Shown here in pieces: positions 1 to 7,784 of a stretch of 64,000 bases of DNA (the first letter of the stretch is position 1; each line of letters begins with the position of its first letter). The translations under genes were made by a program, and so were the position numbers. The stretch covers positions 310,001 through 374,000 of the forward strand of contig CAVZJU010000001.1 in assembly GCA_963775695.1 (NCBI GenBank), written 5' to 3'. Source of the DNA: DATBLE01 sp963775695 (GTDB lineage: Bacteria > Actinomycetota > Thermoleophilia > Gaiellales > Gaiellaceae). The notes beneath the pieces were generated by a model, which saw only the letters and a list, made by a program, of their open reading frames with translations, was not told where the DNA came from and did no database searches.

Positions 1-1
1 G

Positions 2-82
2 CGGCTGACCTCGCCGTACCGGCTGATCACCATCCCCGCGACCTCGAAGCGCGTTTACGTACAGTGGCAGGGCCGCCCGTGA
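2..82 (+). CDS. C-terminal end of an unidentified protein (partial)
   Basis: A reading frame open from the window edge runs 26 codons and stops with TGA at 80-82. The tail (ends ...VYVQWQGRP) is not one I recognise. It is taken as a real gene end because its TGA overlaps the GTG of chorismate mutase in a GTGA arrangement, the same coupling used by many gene pairs in this window. The rest of the gene lies outside the window, so no function can be given. Confidence 0.5.
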   Translation, partial: RLTSPYRLITIPATSKRVYVQWQGRP

Positions 83-360
83 GCGCCCCCGACGACCCCG
101 TCCTCAGTCAGTTCCGCGAGCAGATCTCGGACACCGACCGGGCGATCGTGGATGCGATCAACACCCGGCTGGAGCTGGTCGCGCGGATCAAGGCGTACAA
201 GGAGTCGCGCGGGATCGACTTCCTCGATCCCGCCCGTGAGCGGTCGATGCTGCGCGAGCTGGCGCGCGCGAACCCCGGCCCGCTCTCGAACGACGGCCTG
301 CGCGAGCTGTTCACCACCATCCTCGACCTCACGAAGCGCGAAGTCGCCCAGGATGGCTAG
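79..360 (+). CDS. Chorismate mutase, AroQ type
   Basis: Converts chorismate to prephenate at the branch to phenylalanine and tyrosine; cytosolic. The 93-residue all-helical protein matches the short AroQ class. Visible hallmarks are an N-terminal helix with an R-x(2)-I-x(2)-ID pattern and a basic stretch ARIKAYKESRG that carries the active-site Arg/Lys, followed by a helix with an ERSML segment. A GTG at 64 would add five residues, but the GTG at 79 overlaps the stop of the preceding frame (GTGA) and is preferred. It is probably the last gene of an operon entering from the left. Confidence 0.88.
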   Translation: MSAPDDPVLSQFREQISDTDRAIVDAINTRLELVARIKAYKESRGIDFLDPARERSMLRELARANPGPLSNDGLRELFTTILDLTKREVAQDG

Positions 361-429
361 GCACGTGGACAACCAAAGGCTCTGCCCCTTCAGGTCAGAG
401 CCGAAGCTGATACGCCGCGCGTCGCGCGG

Positions 430-924
430 CTAGCCGTCTTCCTCTTCGCCCTCGACTGCGAACTCGTCGGGCGTGACCTGATCGAGGAACTTGCGGAACT
501 CGTCGACGATCTCCTCCTCGTTCACCTCTTCGCCCTCGAACTCGATCGCCGACTCCTCGATCACGCGGTCGTCGGCGAAGATCGGCGCCTCGGCGCGGAC
601 GGCGAGCGCGATCGCGTCGGACGGTCTCGAGTCGACCTCGATCTCGGAGCCGTCCTGCTGGATGGTGATGCTCGCGTAGAAGGTGTTGTCCCGCAGCTCG
701 GTGACCGTGATCCGGGTCACGCGGGCCTCGAGCTCGGCGAGCATCGAGGTGACGAGGTCGTGTGTCAGGGGACGCGGCGTGCTCGCGCCCTGGAGCTTCA
801 TCAGGATCGCCGCCGCCTCGGAGTGGCCGATCCAGATCGGCAGGAACTTGTTCCCGTCGGCCGTCTTCAGGAGGACGATCGGCTGCTTGCCGACGATGTC
901 GAAGCTGACGCCGTAGATGTGCAT
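430..924 (-). CDS. Bifunctional nuclease (BFN/DUF151) domain protein
   Basis: Single BFN-domain protein of 164 residues. The domain spans roughly residues 1-130 and shows the family signatures FLPIWIGHSEA near residue 30 and SRPSDAIALAVR near residue 100; the last 30 residues are very acidic. Related proteins have been reported to have DNase/RNase activity, but many members are annotated on homology alone. ATG at 924 is chosen over the in-frame TTG at 933. A TAAGAT -10-like hexamer lies about 30 nt upstream. It is convergent with chorismate mutase and monocistronic. Confidence 0.85.
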   Translation of the reverse strand: MHIYGVSFDIVGKQPIVLLKTADGNKFLPIWIGHSEAAAILMKLQGASTPRPLTHDLVTSMLAELEARVTRITVTELRDNTFYASITIQQDGSEIEVDSRPSDAIALAVRAEAPIFADDRVIEESAIEFEGEEVNEEEIVDEFRKFLDQVTPDEFAVEGEEEDG

Positions 925-954
925 CTCATGCAATCGACCCAGGCCTCGGTCCTG

Positions 955-960
955 ATCTTA
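955..960 (-). promoter_or_regulatory. Putative -10 element of the BFN-domain gene
   Basis: TAAGAT on the minus strand, 30 nt upstream of the ATG at 924, which would give a leader of about 24 nt. No convincing -35 element is seen. Confidence 0.4.
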
Positions 961-1025
961 GCCCAGCGTCCCAGGCCAATCGAGGGTGCCCGATTGCTCC
1001 AGCCATCGCTACACTTCCGCGTCGC

Positions 1026-1099
1026 GGGCGATTAGCTCAGTCGGTTAGAGCGCCGCTCTGATAAGGCGGAGGTCCGTGGTTCGAATCCACGATCGCCCA
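1026..1099 (+). tRNA. tRNA-Ile (anticodon GAT)
   Basis: A 74-nt cloverleaf. The acceptor stem is GGGCGAT pairing with ATCGCCC, followed by discriminator A. The D-arm TAGCTCAGTCGGTTAGAGC is canonical, the anticodon loop is CTGATAA (anticodon GAT) and the T-arm contains GGTTCGAATCC. The anticodon stem closes with a T-G wobble pair. CCA is not encoded beyond the first CCCA overlap. It stands alone, without an rRNA operon. Confidence 0.97.
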
Positions 1100-1120
1100 T
1101 GCCCTGCACCTCCGGCCGCG

Positions 1121-1126
1121 TACGCT
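1121..1126 (+). promoter_or_regulatory. Leaderless-type -10 element for the GNAT gene
   Basis: TACGCT ends six nucleotides before the ATG at 1133. No Shine-Dalgarno sequence is present. It fits the TAnnnT-N6-start pattern found repeatedly in this window. Confidence 0.55.
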
Positions 1127-1132
1127 GCGGCA

Positions 1133-1666
1133 ATGGAGCCGGTCACCGTCGAACGACTGGACGTCGGCGGAGCTCGCCGGCACCGCGACGCGCTCGCCGC
1201 AGTTCTCGTCGACTGCGTCGAGGGCGGTGCATCAGTCAGCTTCATGGCGCCGTTCACGCATGACGAGGCGCGCGCGTTCTTCGAGTCGGTCGAACCGGGC
1301 GTCGCTGCCGGCGCGCGCGTGCTGCTCGCTGCATTTCTCGACAACGAGGTGGTCGGCACGGTCCAGGTCGCAGCAGCCTGGCCGCCCAACCAGCCGCACC
1401 GCGCGGACGTCGCCAAGCTGCTCGTCCGCCGCTCGGAGCGAAACCGGGGGATCGGTCGACTGCTGATGGAGCGGGCCGAGGCGGAGGCCCGGGAGCAGGG
1501 CTGGACGCTGCTCGTGCTCGACACGGTCACCGGCGACCCCGCGGAACGGCTGTACGAAGGCATGGGTTGGACCAAGGTCGGCGTGATTCCGAACTTCGCG
1601 CTCTACCCGGACGGGCGGCGCTGCGACACGACGGTCTTCTACAAAGAGCTCGCCCGGACAAAGTAA
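1133..1666 (+). CDS. GNAT-family N-acetyltransferase
   Basis: A single GNAT fold of 177 residues that should transfer an acyl group from acyl-CoA to an amine; the substrate is unknown. The acetyl-CoA pyrophosphate loop is visible as RRSERNRGIGRLLM (Q/R-x-x-G-x-G/A form) near residue 105, followed by the typical strand LLVLDTVTGDPAERLYEGMGW. The start is set at ATG 1133 because a TACGCT hexamer sits six bases upstream; the upstream part of the longer open frame overlaps the tRNA. Its 3' end overlaps an antisense relic gene. Confidence 0.85.
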   Translation: MEPVTVERLDVGGARRHRDALAAVLVDCVEGGASVSFMAPFTHDEARAFFESVEPGVAAGARVLLAAFLDNEVVGTVQVAAAWPPNQPHRADVAKLLVRRSERNRGIGRLLMERAEAEAREQGWTLLVLDTVTGDPAERLYEGMGWTKVGVIPNFALYPDGRRCDTTVFYKELARTK

Positions 1667-2004
1667 CCCTTGGTGGCAAGCTGCCAAGCGATGTGGTCAA
1701 GGACGCATCGATAGTTGTGAATCGCGTCACCGAATCGAGCAGCGAACGAGGCGGGCAGGTCAGGCGGGGCGGACTCCACAACGATTCGGCATACGTGTGT
1801 GCTCCCGATGTCGTAGGTCGCGTCCGTCTTGGCTTCTTCCTCGATACGGAAGGTTGGGCCTGGGTGACGGTTGAAGAACCTGACTGTCTCGCGCCGAGCG
1901 GTTCCTTCGTGGAGATTCGCTCGCCCCAGCTTCGTCCACGCACTGCGGAGGGGCTCCGGTCGTGAGGGCTGCGTTTGACCGCCGCAGAAAGTAGAGGTAC
2001 GCAA
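1639..2004 (-). pseudogene. Truncated relic of an actinobacterial hypothetical protein
   Basis: The frame reads KLGRANLHEGTARRE..., then RIEEEAKTDATYDIGS and finally FGDAIHNYRCVLDHIAWQLA. From memory of actinobacterial genomes this resembles the N-terminal half of a widespread uncharacterised family with a conserved GDAxHNLRSALDHLAW-type block. The complete family is roughly twice as long. Here the frame ends about ten residues after the block, inside the antisense 3' end of the GNAT gene, so the C-terminal half is missing. The first residues upstream of KLGRAN look random. I read it as a decayed fragment. Confidence 0.55.
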
Positions 2005-2914
2005 GAAAACTCCCCATCGCCGCGACCGCCGACAGGTCCGCGACGAGCGATGCTGTGGCGCTGGCAGTTGCGAGGCACATCATCCGGCCCGTACCCCACT
2101 CGCTCCGCACGTCTAAACGGAAGCACGCGGTGCCGCGCAGTCAGCCGTCCCTCGAGCCCCCAGCCGTACCAGTAGCGCACGTCCGCTCCTTGCTCGCGTT
2201 CGGCGGGATGATCACGCCCACTGCGCGGCCTCGCAAGTCGGGTTAAGTCCCGGGCCTGACGACGCCTGAAAGTACGACAACGGCTTCGGGCGTACTCAGG
2301 AGCGTGGCTTGTCGAGGCGAAGGAAAGAGGCGCTTCCGCGCAGCCCACTCGCGCTCGAACACGTCGAATCTCGAGACGCCAGCAGTAGCGCAGATGCGAC
2401 GGAAACTGCGCTCGTCGTGTGCGTAGTGCGGGCTCAGGGATGCCCTCGGCCAGTATCCAGGCCATCCGGGCGGAAAGGCGACGCCCCCTACGACCGGTGC
2501 AAGACTCTGTGCGGGTCGGAGTCGGAAGAAATCAGTCGGTAGAAGATCTGCACATCGGCTTCGCGGTAGCCGCAACGATCTGCTCGGCAGCCCGGAAGGC
2601 GATCGTTGCGTACGCCTTGCTCGCGTCGGTGATTGGTTTCCTGGTCGCAGGGGTAAGGGGCGCCACCCGTCCATAGCCGCAACCCACGGCGAGCGAGCGG
2701 AGAGCGAGAGGTCGTAGGGACGAACGTCCACGATTACCTGCTCTCCGTCGTCACGGGCAATGCTGTGCCTGGCCTGCCAGCGATCGCCATCGGTCAAAGG
2801 CTCGGCCTGGATCACACGGCCCACGGTCGGGCAGCCTAACCGGCGTAGCCAACGCGTAACCACCCGGACGCCCGAGCAGCATCGAGCCCTCCGAGGCCTC
2901 AGGATGGATTCTGC
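2005..2914. other. Gene-poor, decayed DNA between a relic gene and parB
   Basis: No intact gene is supported. Open frames exist on both strands but lack starts with ribosome sites, conserved motifs and the strong third-position GC seen in neighbouring genes. Minus-strand patches that look protein-like are a hydrophobic segment around 2000-2085 (ADLSAVAAMGSFLAYLYFL) and a C-terminal-like stretch around 2243-2430 (RFDVFEREWAARKRLF). They are in different frames and probably belong to eroded genes. Confidence 0.5.
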
Positions 2915-3790
2915 TCAACCACGCGGGATGACCGGGGCGTAGCGGTCCAGCGCCTCCGCCAGCTCCGCGAGCTCGTACTCGTCGGCGAACTGGATCTCGA
3001 GGCGACCTCGCGTCAGCCGCACCGGTAGCCCGGTCAGCCGCTCGGCCGCCGCACGGACGCGAGCGGCCAGCGCCGGATCGACCGGTGCGGCCTTGAGCCG
3101 CGGCTTCTGCCTGGCACCGGCCCAACGAGCCCTCTGCTCCGCGGCCCGAACCGACATGCCGGTCTTGACGATCTCGCGCGCCAGTCTGCGGCGGCCCTCC
3201 TGGTCGGGAACGGCCAGCACGGCCCGCGCGTGGCCCTCGCTGAGCTCTCCGCGCTCGACCATCGCAAGGACGTCGTCGGACAGGTCGAGCAGCCGCATCC
3301 GGTTGGAGACGGCGGGCTTCGAGCGGCCGACCCGCTCCGAGACGTCGCCGAGCGAGAGCCCGAACTCGTCGATCAGCAGCGCGCAGGCGCGAGCCTCGTC
3401 GACCGGCGACAGGTCCTCCCGCGCCACGTTCTCGACCAGCGCGAGCAGGAGGGAATCTCGGTCGTCAGCATCCCGGACGATCGCCGGCACGGCCGGCAGG
3501 CCCGCCTCGCGGGCGGCCCGCCAGCGCCGTTCGCCCGCAATCAGCTCGAAGCCGCCTGCCGCCCGGCGGCGGACCACGACCGGCTGGATGACGCCTTGCG
3601 AGCGAACCGAATCGGCGAGCCCATGGGCCGCCTCCGAGTCGCCGCGCTTCCGTGGCTGTCGAGGATTGGGGTGAATCATCTCGACCGGCAACTGCGTGAG
3701 CTCGGTCTCGCCGGCGCCCCCGATCAAAACCTCGAGGCCGCGGCCCAGCCCCCTTCTTGCGGGTTTCGCGTCGTCAGGAACGCTCGACAA
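2915..3790 (-). CDS. parB: Chromosome-partitioning protein ParB
   Basis: Binds parS sites near the origin and loads condensin/ParA-dependent segregation machinery. The 291-residue protein has the N-terminal RRGLGRGL box (about 12-19), the CTP-binding ParB/Srx segment with NPRQPRK (43-49) and GERRWRAA (about 86-93), the ENVAREDLSP motif, and a helix-turn-helix around SLGDVSERVGRSKPAVSNRMR (near 147-167). The only start compatible with the conserved N-terminus is TTG at 3790, giving a 17-bp overlap with parA. No clear parS (TGTTTCACGTGAAACA-like) site was seen in the window by eye. Confidence 0.95.
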   Translation of the reverse strand: MSSVPDDAKPARRGLGRGLEVLIGGAGETELTQLPVEMIHPNPRQPRKRGDSEAAHGLADSVRSQGVIQPVVVRRRAAGGFELIAGERRWRAAREAGLPAVPAIVRDADDRDSLLLALVENVAREDLSPVDEARACALLIDEFGLSLGDVSERVGRSKPAVSNRMRLLDLSDDVLAMVERGELSEGHARAVLAVPDQEGRRRLAREIVKTGMSVRAAEQRARWAGARQKPRLKAAPVDPALAARVRAAAERLTGLPVRLTRGRLEIQFADEYELAELAEALDRYAPVIPRG

Positions 3791-4529
3791 GCTCCATCGC
3801 CACCTTCCAGTAGGCCTCCGCGCCGGCGGACCGGCGGTCGTAGGCGATCGCGGGGAGGCCGTGGCTGGGCGCCTCGGCGAGGCGCACCGACCGCGGCACC
3901 GATGTCTTGAACACCAGGTCGCCGAGATGCCGCCGCACCTCGTGGTCGACCTCGGCCGCGAGCCGGGTGCGGCCGTCGACCATCGTCAGGAGGATGCCCG
4001 CAACCGCGAGCCGCGGATTGAGGCGCGCCTTGATGATGTCCACCGAGCGCAGCAGCTGGGAGAGACCCTCGAGCGCGTAGTATTCGGCCTGCACCGGGAC
4101 GAGCACACGGTCTGCCGCGGCGAGCGCGTTCACGGTCAGCGGACCGAGTGACGGCGGACAGTCGAGGAAGACGAAGGAGTAGCCGTTCGCGGAGCCTTCC
4201 AGCGAGTCGGCGAGAAACCGCTCCCCGTCCTCACGGCGGGCGAGTTCGACCGCCGCACCGGCCAGGTCGGGCTTCGAGGGGACGAGCCACAGGTTCCGGA
4301 ATCGCGTCGGCTTCACCAGTTGCTCGAGCGGCGCGCCGTCGAGCAGGTCGTAGCTGGACGTTCCGTTGGCCGCCTCACCGAGTCCAGAGGTCGCGTTCGC
4401 CTGCGGGTCGAGGTCGATGACGAGCGCCTTCTCGCCGGCCTCGGCGAGGCAGGCGGCGAGGTTGACCGCGGTCGTGGTCTTCCCGACCCCGCCCTTCTGG
4501 TTCGCGACTGCGTAGACGAGCCCGGGCAC
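3774..4529 (-). CDS. parA: Chromosome-partitioning ATPase ParA/Soj
   Basis: Deviant Walker ATPase of 251 residues that forms nucleoid-bound gradients to move ParB-parS complexes. The deviant Walker A is QKGGVGKTTTAVN at about 10-22, and the A' and B motifs DLDPQANATSG (about 41-51) and FLDCPPSLGPL (about 122-132) are intact. It starts with GTG at 4529; an upstream ATG at 4537 is out of frame. It follows rsmG by 36 bp and overlaps parB, as in most origin-proximal clusters. Confidence 0.95.
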   Translation of the reverse strand: MPGLVYAVANQKGGVGKTTTAVNLAACLAEAGEKALVIDLDPQANATSGLGEAANGTSSYDLLDGAPLEQLVKPTRFRNLWLVPSKPDLAGAAVELARREDGERFLADSLEGSANGYSFVFLDCPPSLGPLTVNALAAADRVLVPVQAEYYALEGLSQLLRSVDIIKARLNPRLAVAGILLTMVDGRTRLAAEVDHEVRRHLGDLVFKTSVPRSVRLAEAPSHGLPAIAYDRRSAGAEAYWKVAMELVERS

Positions 4530-4565
4530 CCGAACATTCTTTCTTCGTCGGCGGACGGCCCTCTC

Positions 4566-5168
4566 CTACGCGAGCGGGCGCTTGCGGGCGACGCCCGGAC
4601 GACGCGGAAAGCCCGACGGCGTCGGCTCGAGCTTCGGCACCACGAGGATCCCATCGTGCTGCTCCGGCTCGCCGCCGCCCAGCTGCGGCGACGCCCTGCC
4701 GACGGCGGCGGCGTTGGCCGAGGGGCCGACGAGCAGGATCGCCGCCCCGCCGATGCGGACCAGGGGCAGGCACCACTCGACCGCAACGGGAGGCGCAGCC
4801 AGCGCCTTCGCCACCGCCACGCCGAACTGCTCGGTCGGCTGCTCCTCCGCTCGGCCGCAGACGACCCGGACGTTGGGGAACTCCGCCACGACCGACTCGA
4901 GGAAGTCGCACTTCCGCCGAGTCGCCTCGAGCAGGACGACCTCGCGCTCGGGGAGTGCCGCCGCGATCGGGACGCCCGGAGCACCGCCGCCGGAGCCGAC
5001 GTCCACCACTGGACCCTGGTAGCACCGGACGAACCGGACGACGGCGAGACTCCCGTCGAGATGAACCTTCCGGGCCTCGGCCGGATCTCGAATCGCAGTC
5101 AGGCCGGGCGTCTCGAGCAGACGGTCGAGCCAGCGCTCGATCCGAGCGTCCGGCCGGGGCGAGCGCAC
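4566..5168 (-). CDS. rsmG: 16S rRNA (guanine-527-N7)-methyltransferase RsmG
   Basis: SAM-dependent methyltransferase (200 residues) that modifies G527 of 16S rRNA. The SAM-binding motif VVDVGSGGGAPGVPIA sits near residue 55, followed by the acidic strand end LLEAT and the KCDFLESV helix. The frame is open further upstream, but the GTG at 5168 has a good ribosome site (AAGGGA, six bases upstream) and lies 13 bp after the jag stop, so it is preferred to the ATG at 5222, which overlaps jag. Confidence 0.93.
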   Translation of the reverse strand: MRSPRPDARIERWLDRLLETPGLTAIRDPAEARKVHLDGSLAVVRFVRCYQGPVVDVGSGGGAPGVPIAAALPEREVVLLEATRRKCDFLESVVAEFPNVRVVCGRAEEQPTEQFGVAVAKALAAPPVAVEWCLPLVRIGGAAILLVGPSANAAAVGRASPQLGGGEPEQHDGILVVPKLEPTPSGFPRRPGVARKRPLA

Positions 5169-5181
5169 GCCTGTCCCTTCG

Positions 5182-5868
5182 TCAGTCGGCTTCGACGACC
5201 ACGAACCGGTAGGGTTCATCACCCTCGCTGCGCGTGCTCACTCCGGATTCGTCCTGTAGTCGCAGATGGACGATGCGGCGCTCGATCGACGACATCGGCT
5301 CGAGCTCGACAGCCTCGCCTGTCGAGCTCGCGCGCTGGGCGCTGCGCACGGCCAGGGCCTCCAGCGTCTCGCGTCGCCGCTCCCGATAGCCAGCGGCGTC
5401 GACCACCACGTCCTTGCGATCGTCGCCGTAGGCCCGATAGGCGACGGCGTTGGCAAGGTACTGGATCGCGTCGATCGTCTGGCCGTGGCGACCGATCAGC
5501 AGACCGAGGTCACCCCCGTTCAGCGTGCCCGTCACCGTCTCGTCGTCCTCGACCACATCGACCCGGCAGTCGACCCGGAGCGCGGCGGCGATTCGCGTGA
5601 GCAGGTCGCGCAGGTCGGCCGCAAGCGCCGATTCGTCGCCGTCGGCTGCCGCCGCCGGAGCAGACACGGCATCGACGTCCACGCTGGCGACCACCCGTGC
5701 CGGCGCGTAACCCACTCCGAGTAGCCCGCGCTCGCCCTCCGAGACGACCTCGAATCGGACCGCCGACTTGTCCAGACCCGGGACTACCCGCTCGAGCTCA
5801 CGGAGGGCCTGCCACTTCGCCTCGCCGACCGTCTCGCCGGTCGCCTCGACCTGATGCCCCTCGCTCAC
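5182..5868 (-). CDS. jag: RNA-binding protein Jag/KhpB
   Basis: KH-R3H RNA-binding protein of 228 residues, commonly encoded next to yidC and thought to act with KhpA on mRNAs for cell-envelope growth. Domain order: Jag_N (1-55), an alanine-rich linker, KH domain with LLIGRHGQTIDAIQYL (about 118-133; the GxxG loop is GRHG), and R3H (about 160-220) with RRIVHLRLQDESGVSTRSEG. The ATG overlaps the yidC stop by four bases (ATGA). Confidence 0.93.
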   Translation of the reverse strand: MSEGHQVEATGETVGEAKWQALRELERVVPGLDKSAVRFEVVSEGERGLLGVGYAPARVVASVDVDAVSAPAAAADGDESALAADLRDLLTRIAAALRVDCRVDVVEDDETVTGTLNGGDLGLLIGRHGQTIDAIQYLANAVAYRAYGDDRKDVVVDAAGYRERRRETLEALAVRSAQRASSTGEAVELEPMSSIERRIVHLRLQDESGVSTRSEGDEPYRFVVVEAD

Positions 5869-6698
5869 CGCCCGCCCTTCTTCTTCTTGCGCTTGACGCG
5901 GCGCGGCCGGGTCGACGCGCTCGACTGGACCGCGGCGGCCTGGGCGGGAGTCCGCGTCTCCGCCGCACCGTCCGTGGGCGCCGGAGCGGTGTCTTCCTTG
6001 GGCGGCGTGCGCGACGAGCGCTTGGGCGGTGGAGCCGGCTTCGGCACCATCCGCCTAGTGATGATCCCCTGGCCGACGGTCCAGAGGTTGGTCGTCATCC
6101 AGTACATGAGCAGACCCACCGGAAAACGGCTCACGAACGGCAGGACGAAGAACGGCACGATCATGAAGAGGATGCGCTGACTCCTCGGGATGTTCGGAGG
6201 CGTCCCGAAGTAGGCGTAACCGACCTGGCTGCCGAGGTAGAGCACGAGCAACACATAGCCCGACCAGTGCTCGGTGACGTGGGCCGTGATGTTCGGGACG
6301 ATCAGCCAGTGGAGCTCGCTCGGGAGCGCCGTGACGTGCTTCGTGAAGTTCTTCAGGACAAAGTAGAGGGCGAAGAAGACCGGGATCTGCACCAGCATCG
6401 GCAGACACGACGCTGCTGGGTTGATCTCGTTCTCCTTGTAGAACTTCATCAGCTCCTCGTTGAGGCGCTGGCGGTCGCCCTTGTACTTCTGCTGGATCGC
6501 CTTCATCTCGGGCATGTGCGCCTGCATGCGCTGCATCGAGTGGATCTGCTTGACCATGATCGGGACGAGGCAGATCCGGACGATGATCGTCAGCGCGACG
6601 ATCGACCAGCCCCACGAGAGGCCGACCGTGTCGTGCAAGTGCTGGAGCAGCCACGCGAGCGCGTTCTCGATCGGGCTGAGGATCCCAGCGACGATCAC
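5865..6698 (-). CDS. yidC: Membrane protein insertase YidC/OxaA
   Basis: Inserts and folds inner-membrane proteins with or without SecYEG. Short Gram-positive type (277 residues): five hydrophobic segments after an N-terminal GILSPIENALAWLLQ helix, with the conserved hydrophilic-groove Arg in TIIVRICLVP, a cytosolic coiled hairpin (KAIQQKYKGDRQRLNEELMK) and a basic tail ending KRKKKKGGR. GTG at 6698 is chosen because it forms a GTGA overlap with the yidD stop; the longer frame runs through yidD. The C-terminal 60 residues are Pro/Ala/Lys-rich, which would suit ribosome contact. Confidence 0.94.
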   Translation of the reverse strand: MIVAGILSPIENALAWLLQHLHDTVGLSWGWSIVALTIIVRICLVPIMVKQIHSMQRMQAHMPEMKAIQQKYKGDRQRLNEELMKFYKENEINPAASCLPMLVQIPVFFALYFVLKNFTKHVTALPSELHWLIVPNITAHVTEHWSGYVLLVLYLGSQVGYAYFGTPPNIPRSQRILFMIVPFFVLPFVSRFPVGLLMYWMTTNLWTVGQGIITRRMVPKPAPPPKRSSRTPPKEDTAPAPTDGAAETRTPAQAAAVQSSASTRPRRVKRKKKKGGR

Positions 6699-6910
6699 CG
6701 CAGGCGCCCCGGATAGTCGACGCCGCCGCCGCTCCACGGATTGCAGCGGAGCAGGCGCCAGGTGGTCTTTGCGGTTCCACGGACGAGCCCGAGCTCGCGG
6801 TACGCAAGCGACGAGTATTCGGAGCACGTCGGGTGGTACTTGCAGGTGGGCGCGCCGGCCACACCCGGCGAGGGGAAGAACGCTCGGAGCACGAGGCTCA
6901 GATGCCTCAT
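6695..6910 (-). CDS. yidD: Membrane protein insertion efficiency factor YidD
   Basis: Small 71-residue protein of the YidD/haemolytic-protein family that assists YidC. The family core is clear: CKYHPTCSEYS at 23-33 and RLLRCNPWSGGGVDYP at about 52-67, with three conserved cysteines. It overlaps rnpA by ATGA at its start and yidC by GTGA at its end, so translation of the three genes is probably coupled. Confidence 0.95.
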   Translation of the reverse strand: MRHLSLVLRAFFPSPGVAGAPTCKYHPTCSEYSSLAYRELGLVRGTAKTTWRLLRCNPWSGGGVDYPGRLR

Positions 6911-7251
6911 GCCGATGCCTTCCCGAGCACTTCGTCCAAGCGGTCGCCCAGCCAGCCGGAATCGTGGCCGCCCAGGGCCTCGCCCAGGGCAGGCCTGGCG
7001 ATCAGCACGTAGTCGCGGCCGGCCGGCACGCGTTCGATGCGATCGCGCCAGCTCTCGCGGAGTCGTCGCTTCACGCGGTTCCGCTCCACCGCGCTGCCGG
7101 AACCCTTCGGCACCGCGATCCCGAGCCGAGGCTCACCCTCGTCGTCGCGTGGGAACCAGTAGAGAACGAGGAAGCGGGTCGAGACCGATCGGCCGTGGCG
7201 GTAGACGGCATCGAAGTCCCGTGACCGGGAGAGGCGGTACCGGCGCTGCAC
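6907..7251 (-). CDS. rnpA: Ribonuclease P protein component
   Basis: Protein subunit of RNase P, which matures the 5' end of tRNAs. The 114-residue product from GTG 7251 begins VQRRYRLSRSRDFDAVYRHG and contains the RNR box AVERNRVKRRLRE (about 60-72), the main RNA-binding helix. It lies 16 bp after rpmH. The same frame is open upstream to an ATG at 7380 inside rpmH, which would add 43 residues rich in Ala/Arg/Ser; I prefer the short form because it matches the normal family length. Confidence 0.93.
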   Translation of the reverse strand: MQRRYRLSRSRDFDAVYRHGRSVSTRFLVLYWFPRDDEGEPRLGIAVPKGSGSAVERNRVKRRLRESWRDRIERVPAGRDYVLIARPALGEALGGHDSGWLGDRLDEVLGKASA

Positions 7252-7267
7252 GACCGCGCGAGCCGCG

Positions 7268-7402
7268 TCAGGCGGAGAGCCGCTTCCGGCCCCTCGCGCG
7301 GCGGCGCTTGAGGATCGCGCGTCCCGCGCGGGTGGACATGCGCGCGCGGAAGCCGTGTTTGCGCTTCCGGCGCCGTACATTGGGCTGATAGGTCCGCTTC
7401 AC
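7268..7402 (-). CDS. rpmH: Large ribosomal subunit protein bL34
   Basis: 44-residue, very basic ribosomal protein. The sequence from GTG 7402 begins VKRTYQPNVRRRKRKHGF and ends RRRARGRKRLSA, the standard L34 pattern. It is the first gene of the leftward origin operon (rpmH-rnpA-yidD-yidC-jag-rsmG-parA-parB). The 5' leader is about 60 nt from a TATACT -10-like hexamer. Confidence 0.97.
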   Translation of the reverse strand: MKRTYQPNVRRRKRKHGFRARMSTRAGRAILKRRRARGRKRLSA

Positions 7403-7467
7403 GGATGGTTGCTCACTTCGCGGGGCTCCTGAACACGAAAACGGCGGCCCCTGGGCCGCGGGCCGCA

Positions 7468-7473
7468 AGTATA
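7468..7473 (-). promoter_or_regulatory. Putative -10 element of the rpmH operon
   Basis: TATACT on the minus strand, 65 bp upstream of the rpmH GTG. The -35 region is not obvious. It is the only good -10 match between rpmH and dnaA on this strand. Confidence 0.5.
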
Positions 7474-7718
7474 GACAAGCGCGGCGTGACCAGCCCCGAG
7501 GCCCGTCACCGATTTCGTTTCCGATCTCGCCTTCGAGTTCTCCACAGGCTCGATGTGGAAAGCGCCGGCGAGGAAAGGGCGAGCAGAGAGGGTGTTTTTC
7601 CCGGCCCGCGTCACCCTTTCGAGACTCCCTGTCCACACCTGTGGAGAGCGGTGTGGAACTCAGAGAATTCCCCGTAAACCCCGGCTTTTTGGGGAAGAGG
7701 AGGTGGGCTGAAAAGCCA
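7474..7718. other. Candidate origin of replication, dnaA-upstream part (DnaA-box-like sites)
   Basis: Five 9-mers with the core TCCACA occur in the rpmH-dnaA gap: TTCTCCACA (7538-7546), CTTTCCACA (minus strand, 7554-7562), CTGTCCACA (7629-7637), CTCTCCACA (minus, 7640-7648) and AGTTCCACA (minus, 7652-7660). They differ from TTATCCACA at one to three positions, close to the GC-rich actinobacterial form TTGTCCACA. Three lie within 32 bp in opposing orientations. No AT-rich unwinding element is obvious here. Confidence 0.6.
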
Positions 7719-7747
7719 TTGTCGGGCCCGTCTCACGTTGCTATGCT
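7719..7747 (+). promoter_or_regulatory. dnaA promoter (-35 TTGTCG, -10 TATGCT)
   Basis: TTGTCG at 7719-7724 and TATGCT at 7742-7747 are separated by exactly 17 bp. Transcription from about 7754 would give a leader of about 31 nt with GAGGAGGAGCAGG before the GTG at 7785. Confidence 0.65.
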
Positions 7748-7784
7748 CGGCCCTCGCGTCGTCGAGGAGGAGCAGGCCCCCCGG

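Noticed and set aside
1527..2465. 312-codon minus-strand frame
   Set aside because: No motif, Arg/Ser/Pro-rich composition typical of a GC shadow; it runs through the antisense of the GNAT gene.
7743..7784. ATG 7743 as dnaA start
   Set aside because: It lies inside the -10 hexamer of a promoter with ideal 17-bp spacing, and GTG 7785 follows a better ribosome site.
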